Both the position numbers and the translations under genes were made by a program. The notes under the pieces are model-generated. The model did not search any database, was not told the origin of the DNA, and saw only the letters and a program-made list of their open reading frames with translations. A DNA stretch of 6,340 nucleotides from Microcaldota archaeon (lineage in GTDB: Archaea > B1Sed10-29 > WALL01 > WAMD01), in NCBI GenBank assembly GCA_027077895.1, contig JALWQZ010000030.1, positions 1 to 6,340 of the forward strand, read 5' to 3'. Each line of letters starts with the position of its first letter. The first letter of the stretch is position 1. Of the stretch, positions 1 to 5,338 are shown one piece after another.

Positions 1-261
1 GCACTAAAAACGTTTGAAAAATACAAAAACAACCAATCCATCTGGTGCGTCTTCGAAGACAACACAACCGAACTAAAACCAGGTTCCCAAGACATGTGCT
101 ACCTCTGGTCAGGTGTATGCAACTGTTCAACAATAAAGATAACAAAAGAACTGTACGGTGGGAGATTAATACTAAAAGGGAAAAACACTAGTCCAATAAT
201 CGTGAAAATAACAAACGGGAGCATCATCTCAACTGAATGCGAGACCGCTGAGAGCAAATAA
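1..261 (+). CDS. C-terminal part of a cysteine- and sequon-rich, probably exported protein
   Basis: An open frame runs from the first base to a TAA at 259-261, giving the last 86 residues of a protein that starts outside the window. I do not recognise the family. The fragment has five cysteines (fragment residues 16, 33, 40, 42 and 80), including a CxxxxxxCxC cluster around a Trp-Ser-Gly. It also has four N-X-S/T sequons (N21, N41, N62, N72). From residue 45 on, short alternating hydrophobic strands suggest a beta-rich C-terminal domain. No transmembrane helix is visible in this part. Sequons and cysteines together suggest a secreted or surface-anchored glycoprotein, but this is inference, since archaeal glycosylation also requires export. 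The gene is followed by an 81-base gap holding the promoter of the methyltransferase. Confidence is for the coding call, not for a function. Confidence 0.72.
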   Translation, partial: ALKTFEKYKNNQSIWCVFEDNTTELKPGSQDMCYLWSGVCNCSTIKITKELYGGRLILKGKNTSPIIVKITNGSIISTECETAESK

Positions 262-310
262 ACTGTTGCCCAGGTAGGCCGGATTACGGTAAAGATAGCC
301 TTATTAAAAC

Positions 311-319
311 TTTTTAAAC
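311..319 (+). promoter_or_regulatory. box A (TATA) promoter of the methyltransferase operon
   Basis: TTTTTAAAC is centred about 28 bases before the GTG at 343, the distance expected between an archaeal TATA box and a transcription start. A second AT-rich element, TTATTAAAA at 301-309, is an alternative, but it would place the start well upstream. The rest of the 262-342 gap shows no gene; its only structure is a weak 3-bp hairpin. Confidence 0.5.
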
Positions 320-342
320 ATCTCCTGTGTAACTAATGTCGG

Positions 343-894
343 GTGGTGAGAATGGGGATTTCCAGCCTAATTTACGACACCTGGATGAAGGAAACACAGT
401 TCAAAAAATACGACGGAATACTCGACATGCTTCTCAAAAACAACGTCTCACTGGACGGAAAAGTCCTAGACGTAGGCATAGGAACTGGCCTCTTTGAGGA
501 GTACCTAAAAGGAAAGGGCGTAATCTTAGATGTTGTCGGTGTTGACGTAGACAAGAAAATGCTAGAAGAAGCAAAGAAGAAAGGATATCTAGTCATGCTC
601 GCAAACGCAGAAAAACTACCATTTGAAGACGAGTCGTTTGACCTCGTAATAAGCATAGACATGATAAACACCGCATCAAACAAGGAAGCAGTTGTACAGG
701 AGATAAAAAGAGTTCTAAAAACTGGTTCCTATGCACTCATATCACACTTCTGCAATAATTACACAAAGAACCAAGTATGGAAAAAAATGGAAGCACTGAC
801 GAGGTCATTCAAGGTCATTGACGCAAAGGTCGCTGGGAATGTAGACAACGAACTGACAGTCGCCTTCCTTGTCAAAAAGGAGGAGTCAGAATGA
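343..894 (+). CDS. class I SAM-dependent methyltransferase (type 11 family)
   Basis: This 183-residue protein is a soluble small-molecule-type methyltransferase. Motif I is VLDVGIGTG (residues 41-49), which binds the SAM methionine/adenosine moiety. The acidic end of strand 2 is VGVDVD (65-70), where the Asp normally contacts the ribose. Next come NAEKLPF (88-94) and ESFDLVIS (97-104), typical of the UbiE/Methyltransf_11 group, then helix/strand segments around VLKTGSYALIS (124-134). The chain ends in the usual last two strands, so it looks complete although short for the family. The substrate cannot be told. Start choice: GTG at 343 fits leaderless initiation from the box A at 311-319. An ATG at 352, with GGGTGGTGA just before it, would remove only three residues. 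Its stop overlaps the start of the next gene by 4 bases (ATGA), so the two are probably cotranscribed and translationally coupled. Confidence 0.88.
   Translation: MVRMGISSLIYDTWMKETQFKKYDGILDMLLKNNVSLDGKVLDVGIGTGLFEEYLKGKGVILDVVGVDVDKKMLEEAKKKGYLVMLANAEKLPFEDESFDLVISIDMINTASNKEAVVQEIKRVLKTGSYALISHFCNNYTKNQVWKKMEALTRSFKVIDAKVAGNVDNELTVAFLVKKEESE
877..885 (+). promoter_or_regulatory. strong Shine-Dalgarno site inside the methyltransferase gene
   Basis: AAGGAGGAG ends 5 bases before the ATG at 891, with the GGAGG core 7 bases away. It lies inside the last codons of the upstream gene. It confirms the start of the small membrane protein gene and contrasts with the apparently leaderless first genes of the other transcripts. 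Confidence 0.8.
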
Positions 895-1196
895 ACTGGC
901 TCATATTGATGATGGAATCATTTTCAACCGTGTTCTTCCTTTTCTCAATGGGCCTCACGTCATACGTCTACATGACAGACAAAAAGAACACACTGGCAGC
1001 CGCTCTAACACTAGCATTTGCCCTACTCTATTTCTCAACGTTCAGCCTACTCATGTACGACGCAGGTATAAAATCAGAAACACTCAAGATTATATCCACG
1101 ACACTAGAGGTCCTATCTGGGCTGGTTTTCATGTACATATTCATAAGGGAAGAACTAGTTTACAGAACCATGCTAAAACTCAGGGGCGCCGTGTAA
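891..1196 (+). CDS. small three-helix membrane protein, function unknown
   Basis: This 101-residue hydrophobic protein has three predicted transmembrane segments, at about residues 2-27, 35-56 and 66-86. A short KK-containing loop lies at 30-32, and the tail at 86-98 is positively charged (R86, R92, K96, R98). By the positive-inside rule, the first loop and the C-terminus would face the cytoplasm. I recognise no family motif. It overlaps the methyltransferase stop by 4 bases and has a strong GGAGG site, so it is a genuine, coupled operon partner. One possibility is that it places the methyltransferase's substrate or activity at the membrane, but nothing in the sequence proves this. Its last 17 bases overlap the 3' end of the convergent minus-strand gene. 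A competing frame at 869-1279 was rejected. Confidence 0.78.
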   Translation: MNWLILMMESFSTVFFLFSMGLTSYVYMTDKKNTLAAALTLAFALLYFSTFSLLMYDAGIKSETLKIISTTLEVLSGLVFMYIFIREELVYRTMLKLRGAV

Positions 1197-2169
1197 TCCT
1201 CTTTAGTCTACTTAACACCCCTGGTTTGCTCAACAATGCCTTAAACCTTTCATCCCCCTGTCTCAACCTATTCAGATAACCAGTGATTTCAGAACGGTAC
1301 TCCCCAACGTATGCAATACTATCAATAAGGGCACCGTGGGGGATGTCTTTTGCCCATTTCTCCAGCGCCTTTTTGTCTTTAAGTAGTTTCTTTCTGGAAA
1401 GGTTAACTATGTGAACCCTGTACAATTCTGGACTAACCTTCCTAAGTTCACTCAGATACTTGAGTTGTCTAGAAATTGAACTTCTCAACTTTCTCTTCAG
1501 CATTATCCCCCTAGCAAACTCCTCTAAAATCTCTGCACTGTGCTCCCTAGCGATCCGATCCCCCTTCATCTTGGAAAACACACTCTCAACGAGTTCAGGC
1601 TTGTAAACAAGTGAATCCCGCCACCTGGATCTAGCAGACTCTAAGCGGTTCGGATCTATCTTCAAGTACTTTGCCTTCACTCCCTCAGAGGCAAACATCA
1701 TTGCCATCCTATCAGCAATGAAGTTCGTGGTCGCTTCATCATAAGCAGTTGGCAATTTCTCCAACTGGGGGACAAAACTCCTAACAACATGAGTCAACTC
1801 GTGCCAAAGGGTCATCAATGACTCTGGCTTCAGGTTACCAAACTCATCAAAAGCATTTTCTGGAATCTGTATTACCCAAGCATGTTTAGACGGTGAGTAA
1901 ACCATTCTGCCCGCAGTTACTGTCTTCCCCCTCTTCTCCAGATATTCCCCAGGAGAGACCATGACCACTATATCCCCTCTTCTAACAGCCTCCTCAAACT
2001 GGCTTATGGCCTTTCTGGGTATGGGATAATACTTCGCCATCCTTCGCATTCCTTTATCAAAAAGCGTTAACGCTTCACTTATCTGATAAAATTTCTTTTT
2101 CCTGGATCCCTGGAGGAACTTGATCCCAACGAGTCTCTTCCTAGCGGCAACCTCTCTCTTCCTTGGCAT
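1180..2169 (-). CDS. soluble HExxH zinc metallopeptidase-like protein
   Basis: From the ATG at 2169 this is a 329-residue, strongly basic protein. The zincin signature HELTH is at residues 123-127, preceded by the hydrophobic-polar helix LMTLW. A Glu at 145 in YDEATTNFIADRMA lies 18 residues after the second His. An E-x-x-x-N-F-x-A-D helix of this kind is how gluzincins supply the third zinc ligand, so a gluzincin-type fold is likely. Before it, MVYSPSKHAWVIQIP (89-103) looks like the edge beta-strand of a zincin. The C-terminal half (about 155-320) is predicted mostly helical and rich in Lys/Arg, with no known domain. There is no signal peptide or transmembrane helix, so it is probably cytoplasmic. 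Similar zincin domains occur in phage/provirus proteins and in toxin-like proteins, but neighbours here give no sign of a provirus. The start was chosen because a TATA box lies about 26 bases upstream; a TTG two codons earlier (2175) is less likely. Confidence 0.82.
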   Translation of the reverse strand: MPRKREVAARKRLVGIKFLQGSRKKKFYQISEALTLFDKGMRRMAKYYPIPRKAISQFEEAVRRGDIVVMVSPGEYLEKRGKTVTAGRMVYSPSKHAWVIQIPENAFDEFGNLKPESLMTLWHELTHVVRSFVPQLEKLPTAYDEATTNFIADRMAMMFASEGVKAKYLKIDPNRLESARSRWRDSLVYKPELVESVFSKMKGDRIAREHSAEILEEFARGIMLKRKLRSSISRQLKYLSELRKVSPELYRVHIVNLSRKKLLKDKKALEKWAKDIPHGALIDSIAYVGEYRSEITGYLNRLRQGDERFKALLSKPGVLSRLKRITRRP

Positions 2170-2191
2170 GTACAAAACTAGGAAACCATTG

Positions 2192-2199
2192 TTTTAATA
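2192..2199 (-). promoter_or_regulatory. box A promoter of the HExxH protein gene
   Basis: Read on the minus strand this is TATTAAAA, preceded by a purine-rich GGGAAAT that resembles a BRE. Its centre lies about 26-27 bases from the ATG at 2169, so the mRNA is predicted to be leaderless. It stands back to back with the box A of the site-2 protease gene, the two centres about 33 bp apart. Confidence 0.6.
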
Positions 2200-2224
2200 G
2201 ATTTCCCGATTTTCACTAAAAAGG

Positions 2225-2233
2225 ATATAATAA
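2225..2233 (+). promoter_or_regulatory. box A promoter of the site-2 protease gene
   Basis: ATATAATAA follows the purine-rich AAAAAGG (a BRE-like element). It is centred about 26 bases before the ATG at 2255. No Shine-Dalgarno site precedes that ATG, so the transcript is predicted to be leaderless. Confidence 0.65.
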
Positions 2234-2254
2234 ACAACCAACAAAAGAATACCG

Positions 2255-3307
2255 ATGAGGTCATGGAAGATTGCGTCAATATCAGGGATTGACATTGAAC
2301 TCCACTGGACAACACTACTGTTCATAATATCTTTAATCATACTCAGCCCAATAAGTGCAATTGTCCTAACTCTTCTATTCATTATCATCTCCCTCCACGA
2401 ACTTTCCCATTCAATCGTCGCAAAGAGGAGAGGAATAGACGTAAGACGAATTGTGCTCCTTCCAATAGGTGGAATGGCAGTAATGGAGGAATCAAACCTC
2501 AAACCAGAGGACGAGTTTTACATGGCGTTCGCTGGGCCTGCGTTCAATTTCATATTCGCAGGTATAGTCCTACTATTTGTCCAGTTGCTAGGGCTCCCGA
2601 TATACTCAATGCACACATGGGACCTCATGATGAACGGGAAAATAAACATAGAATGGCTAGGCTTTATAGTGTCAAACTTATTCTGGCTAAACTGGTTATT
2701 AGGGGCATTCAATCTATTCATCCCTGCAATCCCGATGGACGGAGGCCGGGTCCTAAGGGCCTTCCTGGCAATGACAATGGACTACTCAAAGGCCACTAGA
2801 ATAGCAGGTTATGTGAGCAAGTTCCTAATTGCATTTATGCTCATGTTTTCAATATTCACATTCAACATCATTCTCTTCCTAATCGCAATATTCCTGTGGA
2901 TAGGGGCATCAGCAGAGGTTGAACAGGCCATGAACACACACCTTGTCTCAATGATAAACATGAAGAATCTGATAAAAAAGAGAGCCCCAAAGATAAGCCA
3001 AAAGATACTAGTCAAGAAGGCACTTGAGACAATGCTAAAGAAAAACACAACCCAATTGTTCGTTGGGGACAACATACATTTTGTGACAGTAGAGGACCTG
3101 GTGAACGCAAACAAGAATGACTATGTAATGAACTACGCTAGGATAGCCAGGCCAATCGAGATAACAAGGCCAGATGTGATGATAAACTCATTCATGGCCC
3201 AGAACGCCGAAATCCTTCCAGTGAAGATTAATGACGAGATCGTCGGGTTCATATACCTAGACGACCTAACTAGAGCAATGAAACTGGCAAAAATGCTCTA
3301 CGCATAA
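2255..3307 (+). CDS. site-2 protease family (M50) intramembrane zinc metalloprotease with CBS-like tail
   Basis: This 350-residue membrane protease matches archaeal site-2 proteases. Residues 1-17 include the usual GIDIELHW entry, followed by transmembrane segments at about 19-31 and 34-52. The zinc site HELSH is at 48-52, within a helix. GGMAVMEE (72-79) and AGPAFNFI (93-100) are family landmarks. After helices at about 98-114 and 134-152, the motif NLFIPAIPMDGGR (153-165) supplies the third zinc ligand, Asp162. Two more hydrophobic segments lie at about 187-217. The soluble tail (230-350) has two repeats resembling degenerate CBS halves (about 247-287 and 300-344), as in the CBS-containing M50 branch. 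All expected catalytic residues are present, so it should cleave membrane-embedded substrates; the substrate is unknown. It is divergently transcribed from the soluble HExxH gene, and tRNA-Ser follows 27 bases after its stop. Confidence 0.92.
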   Translation: MRSWKIASISGIDIELHWTTLLFIISLIILSPISAIVLTLLFIIISLHELSHSIVAKRRGIDVRRIVLLPIGGMAVMEESNLKPEDEFYMAFAGPAFNFIFAGIVLLFVQLLGLPIYSMHTWDLMMNGKINIEWLGFIVSNLFWLNWLLGAFNLFIPAIPMDGGRVLRAFLAMTMDYSKATRIAGYVSKFLIAFMLMFSIFTFNIILFLIAIFLWIGASAEVEQAMNTHLVSMINMKNLIKKRAPKISQKILVKKALETMLKKNTTQLFVGDNIHFVTVEDLVNANKNDYVMNYARIARPIEITRPDVMINSFMAQNAEILPVKINDEIVGFIYLDDLTRAMKLAKMLYA

Positions 3308-3310
3308 ATT
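3303..3310 (+). promoter_or_regulatory. possible box A of tRNA-Ser
   Basis: ATAAATT, overlapping the stop codon of the protease gene, is centred about 28 bases before the first base of the tRNA. A nearer TTTAAA at 3315-3320 lies too close to the tRNA for normal spacing. The call rests only on spacing and AT content. Confidence 0.3.
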
Positions 3311-3334
3311 CTAGTTTAAACAAATACATACCGT

Positions 3335-3417
3335 GCCGGGGTAGCCTAGCCAGGTAGTGCGGTGGCCTCGAGAGCCACTGGGCTCTGCCCACGGGGGTTC
3401 GAATCCCTCCCCCGGCG
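3335..3417 (+). tRNA. tRNA-Ser (anticodon CGA)
   Basis: The cloverleaf can be folded completely by eye. The acceptor GCCGGGG (3335-3341) pairs with CCCCGGC (3410-3416). The anticodon stem GTGGC/GCCAC encloses the loop CTCGAGA, with anticodon CGA at 3369-3371, reading UCG. The long class II variable arm TGGGC-TCT-GCCCA (3379-3391) is typical of serine tRNAs. The T arm is GGGGG-TTCGAAT-CCCTC (3393-3409), with one G-U pair. The discriminator base is G (3417), as expected for serine. CCA is not encoded and must be added by nucleotidyltransferase. No intron is present. Confidence 0.96.
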
Positions 3418-3446
3418 TCCTTAAGATGAGTTACAAAACAAGAAAC

Positions 3447-3455
3447 TTAATAAAT
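3447..3455 (+). promoter_or_regulatory. box A promoter of the Rossmann/winged-helix gene
   Basis: TTAATAAAT, preceded by the purine-rich BRE-like AGAAAC, is centred 27 bases before the ATG at 3478. There is no Shine-Dalgarno site, so a leaderless transcript separate from the tRNA is predicted. Confidence 0.65.
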
Positions 3456-3464
3456 CCCAAACGA

Positions 3465-3475
3465 CTAGGTCCTAG
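3465..3475 (+). promoter_or_regulatory. CTAGG-T-CCTAG palindrome, possible operator
   Basis: A perfect 11-base palindrome with one central base lies between the TATA box (3447-3455) and the predicted start of transcription/translation at 3478. A repressor bound here could block the polymerase start site. CTAG is common throughout the window, which weakens the case. Confidence 0.3.
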
Positions 3476-3477
3476 AG

Positions 3478-4377
3478 ATGGAAATCGAAATTCCTGAGAT
3501 AAAAAAGCACAAGGAAAATATAAAATCTTCAATTTCTAGATGGAAGGGAAAAAAAGACCTAGCCTCGCTGATAAAGGAACTGAAACACCCAAGAGAGATA
3601 ACCAGGCTAACAGACACAATGCCAAGTTACCTAGTTGTTGAAACAGAGAGCCTAAGGAAAGCACTGGGTCTGAAGGACAATGAACCTGTCGCATTCGTTG
3701 CTGGGGCAGGAGCAGGTCTAGCGAGGTCGCTAAAGGGAAAGCACCCAATAGAATTCACAGACGCATCAGAGAGTTACGTGAACGCCGCAAAGAATCAAGG
3801 AATAAACGGCAGAACCGAACTCGCAGAGGAGTTCAAACCGACAACAAAACACCCTGTAATAGTCTCTGTCGAACCCTACCCTATATTCCAAAATAAATCA
3901 TCCCTAATGCTCTCACTCCTAAATCTAATGTCACATGGAAGGTCAATCATCTTCATGGAAAAATCAACACCTGAAAAAAGCCTGGAGATAACAAGCACAA
4001 TAGACACCCTGAAGGATATTCTCAACCGGCACTACAAGGCGGATGTGAAGATCACAAATCACACGCTAGTTGACAAGACCCCAGAACTAGAGAAACTAAG
4101 GGAAAAATACGATATACCAAATGCGCATGAATTCGTAATCTCAAGATTGGACCTAAACGAGAAGTCTAGAAAACTGGCAAAGCTGGATTTAGATGTGATC
4201 AAGGAACTCCAAAACAAGGAAGAAATAAAACTCTCTGACCTGGCCTCTAAACTAAACGCCAAGGAATCAGAAATAGAAGAAAGCCTAAGAAGGATATCCC
4301 TGTTGAAAAGAGGGATGGACAGAATACTCCCAAGACAGGATAAGACCTTTGTCAGGCGACGCATATTGAGAAAATAG
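3478..4377 (+). CDS. methyltransferase-like Rossmann domain fused to a C-terminal winged helix
   Basis: This 299-residue soluble protein is unidentified at family level. Residues about 1-50 are charged and helical. From 70 a Rossmann-type core is visible: the glycine loop VAFVAGAGAG (71-80) resembles SAM-binding motif I. IEFTDAS (91-97) ends strand 2 with an acidic residue (D95). VIVSVEPYPIF (127-137) sits where methyltransferases carry motif IV, and RSIIFME (155-161) is the next strand. Residues about 235-280 look like a winged helix-turn-helix: LDLDVIKELQNKEEI, then LSDLASKLNAKESEIEESL (recognition helix) and a final RRISLLKRG strand. The tail is very basic (RRRILRK). This could be a SAM- or nucleotide-sensing DNA-binding regulator, or a nucleic-acid methyltransferase with a DNA-binding module. 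The glycine-loop order G-A-G-A-G also fits NAD(P)-type folds. It has its own predicted leaderless promoter. Confidence 0.85.
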   Translation: MEIEIPEIKKHKENIKSSISRWKGKKDLASLIKELKHPREITRLTDTMPSYLVVETESLRKALGLKDNEPVAFVAGAGAGLARSLKGKHPIEFTDASESYVNAAKNQGINGRTELAEEFKPTTKHPVIVSVEPYPIFQNKSSLMLSLLNLMSHGRSIIFMEKSTPEKSLEITSTIDTLKDILNRHYKADVKITNHTLVDKTPELEKLREKYDIPNAHEFVISRLDLNEKSRKLAKLDLDVIKELQNKEEIKLSDLASKLNAKESEIEESLRRISLLKRGMDRILPRQDKTFVRRRILRK

Positions 4378-4385
4378 TTTCCAGA

Positions 4386-4425
4386 GGGTAGTTAAAACTA
4401 GGAAACATTTAAAAAGCAACTACCC
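4386..4425 (+). repeat. 8-bp inverted repeat bracketing a TATA box
   Basis: GGGTAGTT (4386-4393) and its exact reverse complement AACTACCC (4418-4425) lie 24 bases apart, 32 bp from start to start, about three helical turns. The box A of the downstream pair (4408-4415) lies between them. This geometry suits a dimeric regulator better than a terminator hairpin, since the loop is long and no T-run follows. Confidence 0.4.
4408..4415 (+). promoter_or_regulatory. box A promoter of the tandem surface-protein genes
   Basis: TTTAAAAA follows the BRE-like GGAAAC. It would start transcription near 4438, giving a leader of about 20 bases that contains the ribosome binding site. A weaker ATATAG near 4433-4438 could instead start transcription at the ATG itself. 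Confidence 0.5.
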
Positions 4426-4448
4426 GTTAATTCATATAGAATCAGGAT

Positions 4449-4456
4449 AGGGGGAT
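4449..4456 (+). promoter_or_regulatory. Shine-Dalgarno-like site for the first surface-protein gene
   Basis: AGGGGGAT ends 4 bases before the ATG at 4461. It is G-rich rather than an exact GGAGGTGAT, but position and strength support this start. Confidence 0.5.
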
Positions 4457-4460
4457 TGCA

Positions 4461-5327
4461 ATGGATGACGAAACGTTTGAACAAAAGTTTGAAGCCGCTA
4501 TACCAATACTTGTTTTGATCTTGTTAATAATAGGGATTATAGCCCTTAACCCAAACATACTAGGGAGTATTCCTGGTGTTGGGAAATACTTCCAGAGTCC
4601 TGCCAACCACGTGCTCGTTATAACCGATGATATGAGTGAAGTCCAAGTATGGCAAAACATTCTAGGCAGTGATATGGCTAGAAGAATATTTGGCAATCCA
4701 ATAAACGTTGAAGGTATGATAGGTAGCCAAACAGAAAATAAGATAACCAGCGTTGGAGCACTGAAACAAAAGGGTTATGACATAATCATATTAACCAGCA
4801 AACACATCCCTGTTAGTGTTCAGTTGGTGTTGAAACAATGGGCAGACCAGGGAGGAAAACTGTACGTCGCTGGAATAGGCGGTATAAATGACAATGGAAG
4901 GTGGGGAGAACTCTCAACCATAATGCCAGTCCAGTGTGGATCCAGTGGTGTGTGCTCAAACCTAGTAAAGCCAGTCTATGGTGCGACCATATACACTAGC
5001 CAAGGCGAGTTCAACAACCAACTGGCAAAGGAACTAGGAAATGGCGTTCCACTAGTAACTGGGAACAAGAGTGTTAACATTGCGATGGTGTCCCAGAAGA
5101 ACGGTTGGATACTGTTCATTAGCGGATGGGATTCACCAAGCAAGATAGAGGCTGGGAAGATGGGAGACACCTACCCGTTCATAACAGAGAATTCACAGAT
5201 GACAGGCGGGAAGGTCTTCTACATAAGTTTTGACCCGGCAACTCAGAATATATCCCCAGACATGAAGGAGAAATTGATAATAAACACAATTGCCTACGTG
5301 CTTGGCGTCCCAGGATACACTGAATAA
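4461..5327 (+). CDS. membrane-anchored amidotransferase-fold-like protein, paralogue 1
   Basis: This 288-residue protein has an acidic 12-residue N-terminus, one transmembrane helix (about 13-29), a linker with SIPGVGKYF (36-44), and a large alpha/beta domain. HVLVITD (50-56) looks like its first strand. YDIIILTSKHIPVSVQLVLK (106-125) and the following QWADQGGKLYVAG (126-138) match the strand-helix-strand pattern of class I glutamine amidotransferase-like and DUF4350/ThuA-like domains, where a 'YD..ii..H..l......l..w...GG.l.v.g' run is typical. The nucleophile cysteine expected after the glycine-rich strand is absent, so enzymatic amidotransfer is unlikely. C159 and C165 form a CX5C pair also found in the next protein. 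Sequons at N202 and N263 and the cysteine pair suggest the domain faces outward. The neighbour 11 bases downstream is a diverged copy. Family and role are unknown. Confidence 0.85.
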   Translation: MDDETFEQKFEAAIPILVLILLIIGIIALNPNILGSIPGVGKYFQSPANHVLVITDDMSEVQVWQNILGSDMARRIFGNPINVEGMIGSQTENKITSVGALKQKGYDIIILTSKHIPVSVQLVLKQWADQGGKLYVAGIGGINDNGRWGELSTIMPVQCGSSGVCSNLVKPVYGATIYTSQGEFNNQLAKELGNGVPLVTGNKSVNIAMVSQKNGWILFISGWDSPSKIEAGKMGDTYPFITENSQMTGGKVFYISFDPATQNISPDMKEKLIINTIAYVLGVPGYTE

Positions 5328-5334
5328 AGGTGAT
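5328..5334 (+). promoter_or_regulatory. canonical AGGTGAT ribosome binding site deciding the GTG start
   Basis: AGGTGAT is complementary to the archaeal 16S 3' end and ends 4 bases before the GTG at 5339. An in-frame GTG at 5330 lies inside this site and so is a poor start. The ATG at 5337 is out of frame and soon stops. Confidence 0.65.
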
Positions 5335-5338
5335 AAAT

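Noticed and set aside
903..915. C/D-box guide RNA suggested by TTGATGATGG
   Set aside because: No matching D box at proper distance and the bases are explained by the membrane protein codons; the similar TGATGA words near 2625 and 3176 fail in the same way.
869..1279. A 136-codon plus-strand frame overlapping the small membrane protein
   Set aside because: It overlaps the 101-residue gene that has a strong Shine-Dalgarno site and clear transmembrane helices, its composition is irregular, and it runs into the 3' end of the opposite-strand metallopeptidase gene.
2170..2175. TTG start two codons upstream of the HExxH protein ATG
   Set aside because: The ATG at 2169 lies at the leaderless distance from the TATA box, and TTG is a weaker start.
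4386..4425. Intrinsic terminator for the upstream gene
   Set aside because: The loop would be 24 bases and no T-run follows; archaeal termination relies mainly on oligo-T tracts.
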